Origin: Actinospineispora spinosispora DSM 44797
GTDB taxonomy: Bacteria > Actinomycetota > Actinomycetes > Mycobacteriales > Pseudonocardiaceae
Direction: 5' to 3'
Assembly: GCF_000429025.1 (NCBI RefSeq)
Contig: NZ_AUBB01000047.1
Coordinates: forward strand, 1 to 58,178
DNA: 58,178 nt
The position numbers were made by a program, and so were the translations under genes. Positions 22,960 through 31,259 of this stretch are shown in pieces. The notes under the pieces were generated by a model that saw only the letters and a list, made by a program, of their open reading frames with translations, searched no databases and was not told where the DNA came from. Positions within the stretch are counted from its first letter, which is position 1. Each line of letters opens with the position of its first letter.

Positions 22960-24888
22960 ATGAGCGCTGAGAGCCCGTTCGTCTCCGACGTTCCCTCGGC
23001 CGAAGCGCTCGACGCCTGGCGCGCCGCCCGGGTCGACGCGGGATGCCCGCCGAGGGTGGACACGGTCGAGGTGCCGGTCGGTGCCGCGGTGTGGCGGGTG
23101 ACGGCCGAGCCGGTGTGGGCGCGCCGGTCCTCCCCCGCGTTCGACGCCGCCGCGATGGACGGCATCGCCGTGCGTGCGGCGGACACCGTGGGCGCCGGTG
23201 AGTCGACGCCGTTGCTACTCGGCATCGAAGACTTCGAGGTCGTCGACACCGGCGACCCGCTACCGGCAGGCTACGACGCGGTCGTCATGCGCGAGCACGT
23301 GCACCGAATCGCTGATGGCCCGGCCGAGCTGCGCGCCGCGGTCCCGCCGTATCAGCATGTCCGGTCGATCGGCGAGGACATCAGTGCCGGGGAGCTGCTA
23401 CTGCCGGAGGGGCACCGGCTGCGGCCGGTCGACGTCGCTGCCTGCGCCGCGGCCGGAGCTGTCGAGCTCCGCGTGCGCCGCGCCCCGGTCGTGGTGATCG
23501 TGCCGACGGGTGACGAGATCCGTCCGATCGGCTCCGAGCTGGCCCCCGGAGAGATCCTGGACACCAACTCGCTGATGCTCGCCGCGCAGGCGCGCGAAGT
23601 GGGCTGCGAGGCCCGGGTCACCGACATCGTCTCCGACGACCCGGATGCCATCACCGCCGCGCTGCGCGCCGCCGCGGCTGAGGCCGACCTGGTCATCCTC
23701 ATCGCCGGCTCCAGCGCCGGCCGCGACGACTACACCGCCCGCGTCGTCGCCGAAGCCGGCACGCTCGCGGTGCACGGTGTCGCGGTCCGCCCCGGTCACC
23801 CCGTCGTCCTCGGCACCGTCGCCGGCGACCCCGCCACCCCGGTACTCGGAGCGCCCGGCTACCCGGTCTCCGCGGCGCTCACCTTCGACATCTTCGCCGC
23901 GCCGATGCTCGCCGAGCTCGAAGGCGCCGCGCCCCGCGAACGGCCCTCGACGACCGCGCGGCTGGCACGCAAACTTCCCTCGGCGATCGGGATGGACGAC
24001 TGGGTACGGGTGCGGCTGGGGCGTGTCGGCGGCGACGTGGTCGCCACGCCCCTGCCGCGCGGCGCCGGTGTGCTCACCTCGCTGGTGCGCGCTGACGGTC
24101 TGTTGATGGTGCCCGCAGGTCTGGAGGGCCACCACGCCGGCGAACAGGTCCGGGTGGAGCTGCTGCGCGGGCTCGCCGAGATCGGACGCACGATCGTCGC
24201 CATCGGCTCGCACGACCTCGTCCTCGACCTCGCCGCCTCACAGCTGCGAGCGGACGATCCGCTGATCACCCTCGCCTCCTCCAACGTCGGATCACTCGGC
24301 GGGCTGGTGGCACTGCGCGACGGGCTGTGCCACATCGCCGGGTCGCACCTGCTGGACCCGGCCACCGGCGAGTACACGCTGTCCTACGTCGACCGGCTGC
24401 TCGGGACCGGCGGCGAGGTTGCCGTCGTCCGGCTGGTGCACCGCGACCAGGGGCTCATCGTCGCCCCGGGAAACCCCCTCGGGCTCACCGGTGTCGACGA
24501 TCTGACCCGGCCCGGACTGCACTACGTCAACCGGCAACGCGGAGCCGGCACCCGCGCCCTGCTCGACCATGAGCTGACCCGCCGCGGCCTCGACCCTGAC
24601 CAGGTGTCGGGCTACTCCAGGGAAGAACACACCCACCTCGCCGTCGCCGCGGCGGTGGCCGCCGGGCGAGCGGATGCCGGAATGGGCATCCTGGCCGCCG
24701 CACGGGCGTTCGGCCTGGACTTCGTCCCCGTCGCCCAGGAGCCGTACGACCTGGTGCTGCGCGCGGAGTCACTGTCCGACCCGCTGCTCACCCCGCTGTG
24801 GGAGCTGTTGGACCGCGCTGACTTCCGTGCCGACGTCGAGGCGCTCGGCGGGTACTCCTGCGCCGAGACGGGACGCCGGATCCGCTGA
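22960..24888 (+). CDS. MoeA-like protein fused to a periplasmic-binding-protein-like domain
   Basis: 642 residues. Residues 1-410 are MoeA (FDAAAMDGIAVRAADT near 55, PTGDEIRPIG near 183, IAGSSAGRDDYTA near 248, GAPGYPVSAAL). From about residue 415 a second domain (TIVAIGSHDLVLDLAASQLR, then VNRQRGAGTRALLDHELTRR) matches the PBP-like domain common at the end of such proteins and of ModE/LysR-like metal sensors. It is a bilobed fold that may bind oxyanion or pterin, and it lacks a signal peptide, so it is cytosolic. Two MoeAs in one cluster with both an AOR and an FDH suggest separate insertion of W and Mo, as proposed for archaeal MoeA pairs. Confidence 0.85.
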   Translation: MSAESPFVSDVPSAEALDAWRAARVDAGCPPRVDTVEVPVGAAVWRVTAEPVWARRSSPAFDAAAMDGIAVRAADTVGAGESTPLLLGIEDFEVVDTGDPLPAGYDAVVMREHVHRIADGPAELRAAVPPYQHVRSIGEDISAGELLLPEGHRLRPVDVAACAAAGAVELRVRRAPVVVIVPTGDEIRPIGSELAPGEILDTNSLMLAAQAREVGCEARVTDIVSDDPDAITAALRAAAAEADLVILIAGSSAGRDDYTARVVAEAGTLAVHGVAVRPGHPVVLGTVAGDPATPVLGAPGYPVSAALTFDIFAAPMLAELEGAAPRERPSTTARLARKLPSAIGMDDWVRVRLGRVGGDVVATPLPRGAGVLTSLVRADGLLMVPAGLEGHHAGEQVRVELLRGLAEIGRTIVAIGSHDLVLDLAASQLRADDPLITLASSNVGSLGGLVALRDGLCHIAGSHLLDPATGEYTLSYVDRLLGTGGEVAVVRLVHRDQGLIVAPGNPLGLTGVDDLTRPGLHYVNRQRGAGTRALLDHELTRRGLDPDQVSGYSREEHTHLAVAAAVAAGRADAGMGILAAARAFGLDFVPVAQEPYDLVLRAESLSDPLLTPLWELLDRADFRADVEALGGYSCAETGRRIR

Positions 24889-24911
24889 CCGCCCCGCACT
24901 CGCGTCTGGGG

Positions 24912-25757
24912 TCACCGAGGGGACGGGCGCGACGGGATGGGGATGCAGGTACGCACCGGGAGACCGTTCTCTCCTGGCAGGTTCACCTGCGCGACGTGGA
25001 TTCCGACACCGTAGAGGTCACTGAGGCTGTCGCTGGTCACGACGTCCTCGGGGCGGCCGTCAGCGACCAGCCGACCACCGCGCATGAGCACCGCCCGAGA
25101 GGCGTGGGTGAGGGCGTGCGCGGGCTGGTGGGTCGTCATCAGGACGCAGTGCCCCGCACGCGCAAGTTCGGTGATCACGCCCAGGATGCGAACCTCGTTG
25201 CCGTAGTCGAGTGCCGCGGTGGGCTCGTCAAGGACGAGGACCGGCGCCTGTTGGACCAGGGCCCTGGCGAGCAGGGTGAGTTGCCGTTCGCCGCCGGAGA
25301 GCAGTGAGAACGGGCGTTGTGCCAGGTGGGCGATGCCGAGTCTGTCCAGCTGCGCGGTCGCTGTCCGCCGGTCGGCCGCCGTCGGGGCGGCCGTCGCGGC
25401 GAGGTACGGGGTGCGGCCCATCACGGCGATGTCCAGTGCGGTGAACGGGAACGGCGTCGTCGTGATCTGCGGGACGTAGGCGACGCGGCGGGCGAGCTGA
25501 CGTGCGGACAGTTCGGCGATGTCGGTTCCGAGGACCTGGATCTGTCCTCGGTGCGGGGTGAGCAGCCCCAGCAGGCAGCGCAGCAAGGTGGTCTTGCCCG
25601 CGCCGTTGGGTCCGAGCAGGACACAGACCTCGTGCTCGTGGATTGACACGGACACCTCGGCGACGCGGTGCCCACCGCGCGGGTAGGCGAAGCTCAGCCC
25701 GTCGATGCTGATCGCCGTCCCGCCGCGAGACGCCTCCTCGGGCCCGGTCAGAGCCAT
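24912..25757 (-). CDS. FecCDE/BtuD-type ABC transporter ATP-binding protein
   Basis: 281 residues from the ATG at 25757. The open frame continues upstream but would overlap the permease heavily. Walker A GPNGAGKTT near residue 46, Q-loop VPQITTT, signature LSGGERQ near 144, Walker B VLVLDEPTAALD near 168, switch His in MTTHQP near 200. It energises the adjacent BtuC-like permease. Last gene of the operon, its stop is 24 bases from the convergent moeA2 stop. Confidence 0.9.
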   Translation of the reverse strand: MALTGPEEASRGGTAISIDGLSFAYPRGGHRVAEVSVSIHEHEVCVLLGPNGAGKTTLLRCLLGLLTPHRGQIQVLGTDIAELSARQLARRVAYVPQITTTPFPFTALDIAVMGRTPYLAATAAPTAADRRTATAQLDRLGIAHLAQRPFSLLSGGERQLTLLARALVQQAPVLVLDEPTAALDYGNEVRILGVITELARAGHCVLMTTHQPAHALTHASRAVLMRGGRLVADGRPEDVVTSDSLSDLYGVGIHVAQVNLPGENGLPVRTCIPIPSRPSPR

Positions 25758-26839
25758 TGGCGCCCGGCCTTGACCAACAGCGAGACGAAGAAGGGTGCAC
25801 CGATGAGCGCGGTCAGGATGCCGAGCGGCAGATCGAGCGATGTCACGCTCCGCGCGACATCGTCGACGGCCAGGACGTAGCCCGCGCCGATGAGGGTGGC
25901 CACCGGCAGCAGCCGGGTGAACGAGGGGCCCACCACGAACCGCGCGAGGTGCGGCACGACGAGCCCGACCCATCCGATGATGCCGGCCACGCTGACCACG
26001 GTGGCCGTCATCAGAGTGGAGGCGCCGATCACCACTCCCCAGACCAGGGTGCGGTTCACCCCGAGCGTCCGCGCTTCGTCCTCCCCCGTCGCCAGCACGG
26101 TGAGCGGCCAACGCACCGCATACAGGGCGACCAGACAGATCACGACGATGCCCGCGGGGATCAGCAGACCACCCGTCGACGCCCTCGCCAGGCTGCCGAA
26201 CAGCCAGAAGGTGATCTCCGGGAGCGTGGTCTCCGGGTTGGCGAAGTACTGCGTTCCCGAGATCAGCGCGGAGAACATCGCCCCCACCACGATGCCGCCC
26301 AGGACCAGCACGATCGGCGACACGCTGCCCACGAGCCGCCCGATCGCCAGCGCGATGACCGCCGCCGACAGCCCGAACACGAACGACAGGATCTGCAGCA
26401 CGCCTTGGGACAACCCGAGCAGGATGCCCAGCGAGGCCCCGAACCCGGCGCCCGCGGCCACGCCGAGGATCTCCGGTGAGACGAGCGGGTTGCGAAGCAT
26501 CGTCTGGTATGCCGCGCCGGAGGACGACAGTGCCGCCCCGACCAGCAACGCGGCCAGGATCCGCGGCAACCGAATCCGCAGGACCACCGTCTGGTCGGTC
26601 GCCGCTGTGGTGACGTCGACGAACCGGCCAGCCAGCACCCGGACCACGGTGACCGGGTCCACCGGATAGCGCCCGAAACCGAAGGACAGCACGGTGAGCG
26701 CGAGCAGTCCGACGACGAGGAGGACACCCGGCAGCAGCCCGGAGAGGTGGTCGCGGGCTCGACGGCGCGTGGACCCGGAGGTCGGGTCGGCGGGTTGCTG
26801 CTCGACCGACCGCTCAACGCCCGGCTTGTTCCCCCTCAT
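25748..26839 (-). CDS. FecCD/BtuC-type ABC transporter permease
   Basis: 363 residues with about ten hydrophobic segments after a charged N-terminus. Family landmarks: LPRILAALLVGAALSSSGAA near 100 with the following NPLVSPEILGV, GTQYFANPETT in mid-protein, and the cytoplasmic coupling region GIIGWVGLVVPHLARFVVG near 283, which docks on the ATPase. Homodimers of this family import iron chelates, cobalamin, or molybdate/tungstate (MolB type). It overlaps the ATPase by 10 bases and the monooxygenase by 4. Confidence 0.9.
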   Translation of the reverse strand: MRGNKPGVERSVEQQPADPTSGSTRRRARDHLSGLLPGVLLVVGLLALTVLSFGFGRYPVDPVTVVRVLAGRFVDVTTAATDQTVVLRIRLPRILAALLVGAALSSSGAAYQTMLRNPLVSPEILGVAAGAGFGASLGILLGLSQGVLQILSFVFGLSAAVIALAIGRLVGSVSPIVLVLGGIVVGAMFSALISGTQYFANPETTLPEITFWLFGSLARASTGGLLIPAGIVVICLVALYAVRWPLTVLATGEDEARTLGVNRTLVWGVVIGASTLMTATVVSVAGIIGWVGLVVPHLARFVVGPSFTRLLPVATLIGAGYVLAVDDVARSVTSLDLPLGILTALIGAPFFVSLLVKAGRQWL

Positions 26840-27873
26840 CGCGGCGGCGTGGGCTCGACCGGCCCGTTCAGGCGGGGAATCACCTCACTCGCGAACAGTG
26901 CCACCGTCGTCCGCTGCAGCTCGAGCGGACAGAGCCCGGTCAGTGAGGGCCGCAGGTTCACGTATCGGACGCCCTGGTCGTCGCGCAACGCGGCGACCCG
27001 AGCGGCAACGCTATCGGGGCCGCCGATGATGGCGGACTCCTGGTAGAACCGTTCGGGGTCGAGATCGTCGTCGCTGGTCACTCCCAGGTGTCGATCGATC
27101 GTTCCCAGCCGGCGCTGCCGCGCGACCAGCACCTTGATGAGGGGTAGAGCCTGCCGACGGGCCAGAGCATCGGAGTCCGCCACGAAGCAGAAGCGCTCCA
27201 CCGGCACCTCGGTCACGCTGCCACCGTGCGCCGCGAACAGGTCCAGCCGCCGCCGTAGCGAGGTCGGGGACTCCACTCCGGGGGTGATCAGGCTGTAGTT
27301 CCGTTCGGCGGCCCAGACGACGGCTTCGTCGTTGCGAGCAGCCACGTAGATGGGCGGATGTGGCCGCTGCGACGGTGGCGGCTCGACCCTGTGCGGCACG
27401 CCGTCGACCTCGATCGGTCGCCCCGCCCAGTGACCGATCATGGCATCGAGCTGGTCCGGAAGGGACACCTCGGCGGTCTCACCGCGCCCGAACGCCGTGG
27501 CGTCACGATCACCCGGCCATCCGATACCGACGTCGACCCGTCCGCCGGAGAGCTCGTCGAGCGTCGCAATCTCCTCAGCCAGGCGGACACTGTGGTGCAG
27601 CGTGAGCAACAGCGACGACAACCCGATCCGAATTCGGGTGGTCCGAGCGGCCGCGGCGGCAGCGAGCACTAGGGGCGCCGACGGACTCCGACGCACCGGG
27701 GCGTCGGCGCTGCTGAAGTGTTCCTCCCCGAACCACAGGCAGTCGAATCCGAGCTCATCGGCGACCTCGGCCTGCCGCAGCTTCGAGTCCGGGCTCCTCG
27801 CGTCGAGTACCCCGCGTCCACCGGGCAGCCCGAACCGCATGCGCTCGATCATCGCTCGAGGTGATTCGGTCAC
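26836..27873 (-). CDS. luciferase-like (LLM class) flavin-dependent monooxygenase
   Basis: 345 residues from a GTG at 27873 that shares GTGA with the upstream binding-protein stop (alternative: ATG 27852). TIM-barrel LLM features: ELGFDCLWFGEEHF near residue 45, ATLDELSGGRVDVGIGWPGD near 120, PPIYVAARN near 190, and IIGGPDSVAARVAAL near 300. Such enzymes use reduced FMN or F420. It is embedded by 4-base overlaps between a binding protein and a permease, so its product or substrate is probably the transported compound, for example an aminopolycarboxylate or other chelator as in NTA/EDTA monooxygenases of this family. That role is inference. Confidence 0.85.
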   Translation of the reverse strand: MTESPRAMIERMRFGLPGGRGVLDARSPDSKLRQAEVADELGFDCLWFGEEHFSSADAPVRRSPSAPLVLAAAAAARTTRIRIGLSSLLLTLHHSVRLAEEIATLDELSGGRVDVGIGWPGDRDATAFGRGETAEVSLPDQLDAMIGHWAGRPIEVDGVPHRVEPPPSQRPHPPIYVAARNDEAVVWAAERNYSLITPGVESPTSLRRRLDLFAAHGGSVTEVPVERFCFVADSDALARRQALPLIKVLVARQRRLGTIDRHLGVTSDDDLDPERFYQESAIIGGPDSVAARVAALRDDQGVRYVNLRPSLTGLCPLELQRTTVALFASEVIPRLNGPVEPTPPR

Positions 27874-28967
27874 CGACCGACCTGGAAAATCTGGTCCAGC
27901 TCCGAATCGCTCGGGTCGTACGCGAAGAACCTCTGGTAGAAGGCCCTCGCTTCGGCTCGGATGTCCAGATCGGTGAACAGCTCGGGGTGGAGGGTCTTCG
28001 CCGCCCACTGAACCTGCAAGGCCTCCTCAGGGCCGAAGCGGTCCCACGGGTACAGACCCTGCGGGTTCAGATACACACGATGGTTCTGTACAGCCCGCAG
28101 ATTCTGCCAGCCCGGGGTGTTCGCCAGCGCGGTCACGACGGACTGGCCGGAGTTCGCCGCGATGCCCTGGTCGCCGCCGGGTGTCTCGACGATGAGCACG
28201 TCGGGATTCCAGGTCAGCAACTGTTCCATCGTGACGGTCACATGCGTGCCGCTGGCGCCGCTCAATGGGCTCGCCGCGTCCGTGCCGCCGGCAAGCTTGA
28301 TCCACTCATCGATCAGCGACGTACCTCCGTCGACCACGAGCGGCGGATAACTCGCGATGTGCACCACGCTGGGCCGCCGCGCCGAGGGAAGCGACGCCAA
28401 CCGTGACCGAACCAGTTGGACCTTCGCGTTGACGTACTCGGTGAAGGACTGCGCGCGACCTACGGCGTCGCCGCCGTACACCTGTCCCGCCAGGACCATG
28501 GACTGCGTCAACTGTTGGAAGGTGTTGAAGTTCATGTCGACGGCCGGGAGCCCGACCTCCTGGAACGGCTTCAGGGTGGCGCCGCCATCGACGGCGGATA
28601 CCACGTCCGGTTTGAGCTGGAGAAGATCCTCCATGTTGACCGCGCCACCATTGTGGAACAGCTCAGGAATCGACTTCACCCTCGGAAAGACCTTGCTGAG
28701 AAACGGAAGCGTTTTCACATTCTGCGGAATCGCCACTACCTTGTCGCCGACACCGAGCATGATGTCAGTCGTGGTATGCGCGGGAAACTGCTCGGCGATG
28801 CGACCGACCTGGTTGGGCACCTGAACCGTCACACCGGACATCGAGGTCACGACATGCTCCGACCGTGCGGCGGGCGCTGACGTACCGCAGGCCGCGAGCG
28901 ATGTGGTGGCGCCGAGAGACGCCAGGGCCAGCGCTACTCGCATCGCGATGAAATAGCCAGCTGGCAT
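27870..28967 (-). CDS. ABC transporter substrate-binding lipoprotein, FecB/TroA-like
   Basis: 365 residues from the ATG at 28967 with GGAGGGAG 8 bases upstream; an internal ATG 8 codons later is possible. The signal peptide ends in the lipobox SLAACG (Cys about 27). The class III binding-protein fold follows: VGRIAEQFPAHTTTDIMLGV, LLQLKPDVVSAV near 118, then a long linking helix and a second lobe with LLTWNPDVLIVETPGG near 240. The family binds chelated iron, heme, cobalamin or molybdate/tungstate. The cofactor-rich setting makes Mo/W oxyanion or a metal chelate attractive, but sequence alone does not decide. First gene of a four-gene importer operon. Confidence 0.87.
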   Translation of the reverse strand: MPAGYFIAMRVALALASLGATTSLAACGTSAPAARSEHVVTSMSGVTVQVPNQVGRIAEQFPAHTTTDIMLGVGDKVVAIPQNVKTLPFLSKVFPRVKSIPELFHNGGAVNMEDLLQLKPDVVSAVDGGATLKPFQEVGLPAVDMNFNTFQQLTQSMVLAGQVYGGDAVGRAQSFTEYVNAKVQLVRSRLASLPSARRPSVVHIASYPPLVVDGGTSLIDEWIKLAGGTDAASPLSGASGTHVTVTMEQLLTWNPDVLIVETPGGDQGIAANSGQSVVTALANTPGWQNLRAVQNHRVYLNPQGLYPWDRFGPEEALQVQWAAKTLHPELFTDLDIRAEARAFYQRFFAYDPSDSELDQIFQVGR

Positions 28968-29123
28968 CGCAGCACGCTCCCTCCGAGTCGCCCGATGACC
29001 AATCGGAGGCTTCGACGACTACACCCGCATTCGGATGGCAATCCGTCGCGCAATCAGCAGAAGAGCACATTCCACATGTGCTTGAACACTGTCAACGTAA
29101 ATCTCGCGTGTGCGGACTGTCAA
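28968..29123 (-). promoter_or_regulatory. structured 5' leader with sequestered Shine-Dalgarno site
   Basis: On the minus strand a TTGACA lies at 29123-29118 with TTACGT 17 bases on, and a second TTGACA at 29095-29090. Three hairpins follow: AGCACAT/ATGTGCT (29082-29064), CGGAT-TGCC-ATCCG (29045-29032), and CCTCCGA/TCGGAGG (29009-28980). The last stem contains the CGGAGG of the ribosome site for the binding protein, so folding would hide it. This suits translational control by a metabolite, metal or protein. No known riboswitch consensus (B12, Moco) was recognised. Confidence 0.5.
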
Positions 29124-29163
29124 GCCTCGGGTAGCCGTTTTTGCGGTGCAGTACGCAGCCGTC

Positions 29164-30369
29164 TCACCTGATCGGCCTCAGAGGCCGGCACGCCCAGCCC
29201 AACGCCACGAGCGCAACCACCATCCACGCGGCGAGATAGCAGAAAGCGACCGTCGGCGTCGCCACGGTGTAGAGCAGACCCGCGACCGCGACCGCGGCGA
29301 CGTTACCCACAGCCTGGACAGTGGCCAGGAGCCCGAACGCCGAGCCGCGTACCTCGACGGGAGCGAAGGCCGCGACCGCGGCGTGCTCAGCGGTCTCCGC
29401 GCAGCCGATCCCGATCCCAGCCAGCGCGAACGCGGCACCCAGTACGACGACAGTGGGTCCGGACACCCCGAAAAGGAAGTACGCGAGCACAAACGCCGCC
29501 ACACCCGCAGCAGTGACCAGCAGCGGTCCTCGCCGACCCAGATTGTCCGACAGCCCTCCCGCGAGGAACGAGGTGACGGTGGCGGCGACGTTGTAGATCA
29601 CATACAGAGCGATGGCGATCTGAGTGGCGGCGTGCGAGCCGTGGCCGGGGGTGAGCACCTCAGTGGCGCGCAGGATGAGCAACGTCGCCGCGACGTTGCC
29701 GAGCTCGAACGCGGTGAACCCGGCCATCAGGCGACCCAGCTGCCCCCGTAGGACCGGACGCACCTGAAACCGAAGCTTTCGCCGCTCGGTGACCTTCGGC
29801 AACTGTGCTTGTCTGATGGCGTAGACGATGGCCAACGCGGCGAGCGGCCCAGGTATGACCGACAGCAGGATCACGGTCCGAATACTGAGCAAAGACACCA
29901 ACCCGAGCGCAAGCAGCGGTCCGACTATGGCGCCGAGGTTGTCCATCGTGCGCTCGAACCCGTAGGCCCGCCCATAGGCACCAGCGGGAACGACGTCGGC
30001 AAGCAACGCGTTACGTGCGGGCACCCGCAAGCCACGGGCGGCCCACGCCCCACCACGCAGGACACCAGCCTGTACCACTGAGCCAGTCACACCGATCAGC
30101 GCGGACAGGATCGCCGTCGCCGAGTACCCGCCGACCGCCAGGGTGCGGCGGCGACCGGGGTCGTCGGAGAGGGCGCCGCCGACGAAACGACCGGCTCCGG
30201 CGAGCCCGTCGGAGATGCCTTCGATCAAGCCGAGCGCAGCAGCCGGGGCACCAAGTGTGCTGGTGACGAAGCTCGCCAGTAAGGACGTAGGAATTTCATG
30301 ACCGACGTCGGCCAGAAAGCTGGCGGAGCCGATACCACCGACACCGGGGGTCAGCCAGGGCCGCCGTAA
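29164..30369 (-). CDS. MFS transporter, 5' end without a recognisable start codon
   Basis: About 400 residues in one frame with alternating hydrophobic segments. LSDDPGRRRTLAVGG and GGLSDNLGRRGPLLVTAAG are the two loop 2-3/8-9 motifs (GxLaDrxGRR) of the major facilitator family. Homology-like sequence extends upstream of the first usable codon (TTG 30228) as PWLTPGVGGIGSASFLADVG, up to a TGA at 30372-30370. This region has no ATG, GTG or TTG. Either translation starts at a CTG, or about ten N-terminal residues were lost and the gene is dead. Substrate unknown; the sequence resembles drug-efflux-type members. Confidence 0.7.
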   Translation of the reverse strand, partial: LRRPWLTPGVGGIGSASFLADVGHEIPTSLLASFVTSTLGAPAAALGLIEGISDGLAGAGRFVGGALSDDPGRRRTLAVGGYSATAILSALIGVTGSVVQAGVLRGGAWAARGLRVPARNALLADVVPAGAYGRAYGFERTMDNLGAIVGPLLALGLVSLLSIRTVILLSVIPGPLAALAIVYAIRQAQLPKVTERRKLRFQVRPVLRGQLGRLMAGFTAFELGNVAATLLILRATEVLTPGHGSHAATQIAIALYVIYNVAATVTSFLAGGLSDNLGRRGPLLVTAAGVAAFVLAYFLFGVSGPTVVVLGAAFALAGIGIGCAETAEHAAVAAFAPVEVRGSAFGLLATVQAVGNVAAVAVAGLLYTVATPTVAFCYLAAWMVVALVALGWACRPLRPIR

Positions 30370-30469
30370 TCACAGACTGCACATTACCGAGCCAAACACG
30401 TATGATGATCTTTGTACCGGTCTGCGGTAGCACTGTCCGGCACAGGCCGAAGTCGTAAGGTCATTCGCT

Positions 30470-30781
30470 GTGGCCCGCTACCTCGATTTCGGAATGGACA
30501 TCGCCCGACGTGTGCGATCCGCCGAGCTTCCGGCTGGTGTCGAGCTACCCGCGATCCGCCACAACGCCGACCGATACGCCACAACCTCCTCCACGATCGG
30601 GCGCGCCTCTGGGACGAGACGTGCCCGGCTGGACCGATTCGAACCGCCCTACCCCAACGACAAAGTCCTGATCTGGGAATACACATCCACCGGACCGGCC
30701 GGGGAGCAACTCGACGTCGTCGAATCCCTCGACATCGTCAACAGATTGATCGCCAAGCATCGCGTCTACTGGCGCCGGTGA
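30470..30781 (+). CDS. small protein with GntR-like winged-helix start
   Basis: 103 residues from a GTG, AAGG 10 bases upstream. Residues 1-45 (DIARRVRSAELPAGVELPAI, then NADRYATTSSTIGRA) match the GntR HTH, in which I(R)xGxLxPGxxLPS.R.LA....S..T is conserved. The remainder is not a recognised effector domain. It is short for the family and may be a truncated regulator or a divergent small one. Confidence 0.5.
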   Translation: MARYLDFGMDIARRVRSAELPAGVELPAIRHNADRYATTSSTIGRASGTRRARLDRFEPPYPNDKVLIWEYTSTGPAGEQLDVVESLDIVNRLIAKHRVYWRR

Positions 30782-30877
30782 GGATTCCAACTCCTGGAAA
30801 TGGCTGACCCGCGACCAGGACAGCTGGCGAACCCAGCACATCGGCCAAGACCATTAATGACCGAGCACCGCGGCGAG

Positions 30878-30924
30878 CTTGAGTCTCAATGTCGTCCTTC
30901 CGCCCACCACCCAGTTCGGTGCGG
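30878..30924 (+). repeat. copy 1 of a dispersed repeat containing TTGAGTCTCAATGTCG
   Basis: The block TTGAGTCTCAATGTCG and the less conserved bases after it (..CCCACCACCCAGTTCGGTGCG) recur at 42156-42202 in the same orientation. TTGAG-T-CTCAA is itself a 5-1-5 inverted repeat. It looks like the terminus of an insertion element whose body is gone. The family is not identified. Confidence 0.4.
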
Positions 30925-30992
30925 GATGGATCCTGGAGCAATCGAGTCGGATCAAATCCAGCGATCCGATCAGCATCGCTGGATCCATTCGA

Positions 30993-31229
30993 CTAGCCGT
31001 CGAACTTCGCGCGGGCCGCTCGCTCGATGATGATCGGCAAGAAGCTCCGCACCCGGGCGATCGAGTAGCGATCTCGCAATTCAGCGACCGCGCCACGCAC
31101 CACCTCTTCTGTGAGGTCCGCGTGATTCGCGTATCGGGCGACGAGTCGATCTTCAACCTCGCGCAGCTGTTGATCTACCTGCCGCGTTTCAAGAGTCTCA
31201 GGATTCGGCGCATCGAGCTGGGTGCTCAC
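30993..31229 (-). CDS. small three-helix-bundle protein
   Basis: 78 residues from a GTG at 31229 with GAGGAGG 5-6 bases upstream, a strong ribosome site. REVEDRLVARYA, EEVVRGAVAELRDRYS and RVRSFLPIIIERAARA form three amphipathic helices like the short 'three-helix bundle dimerization' proteins frequent in actinobacteria. No enzymatic role is known. It stands alone among degraded genes, yet has an intact frame and signals. Confidence 0.65.
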   Translation of the reverse strand: MSTQLDAPNPETLETRQVDQQLREVEDRLVARYANHADLTEEVVRGAVAELRDRYSIARVRSFLPIIIERAARAKFDG

Positions 31230-31259
31230 TGATTCCTCCTCGTGGCGTGCGGATCAGAA

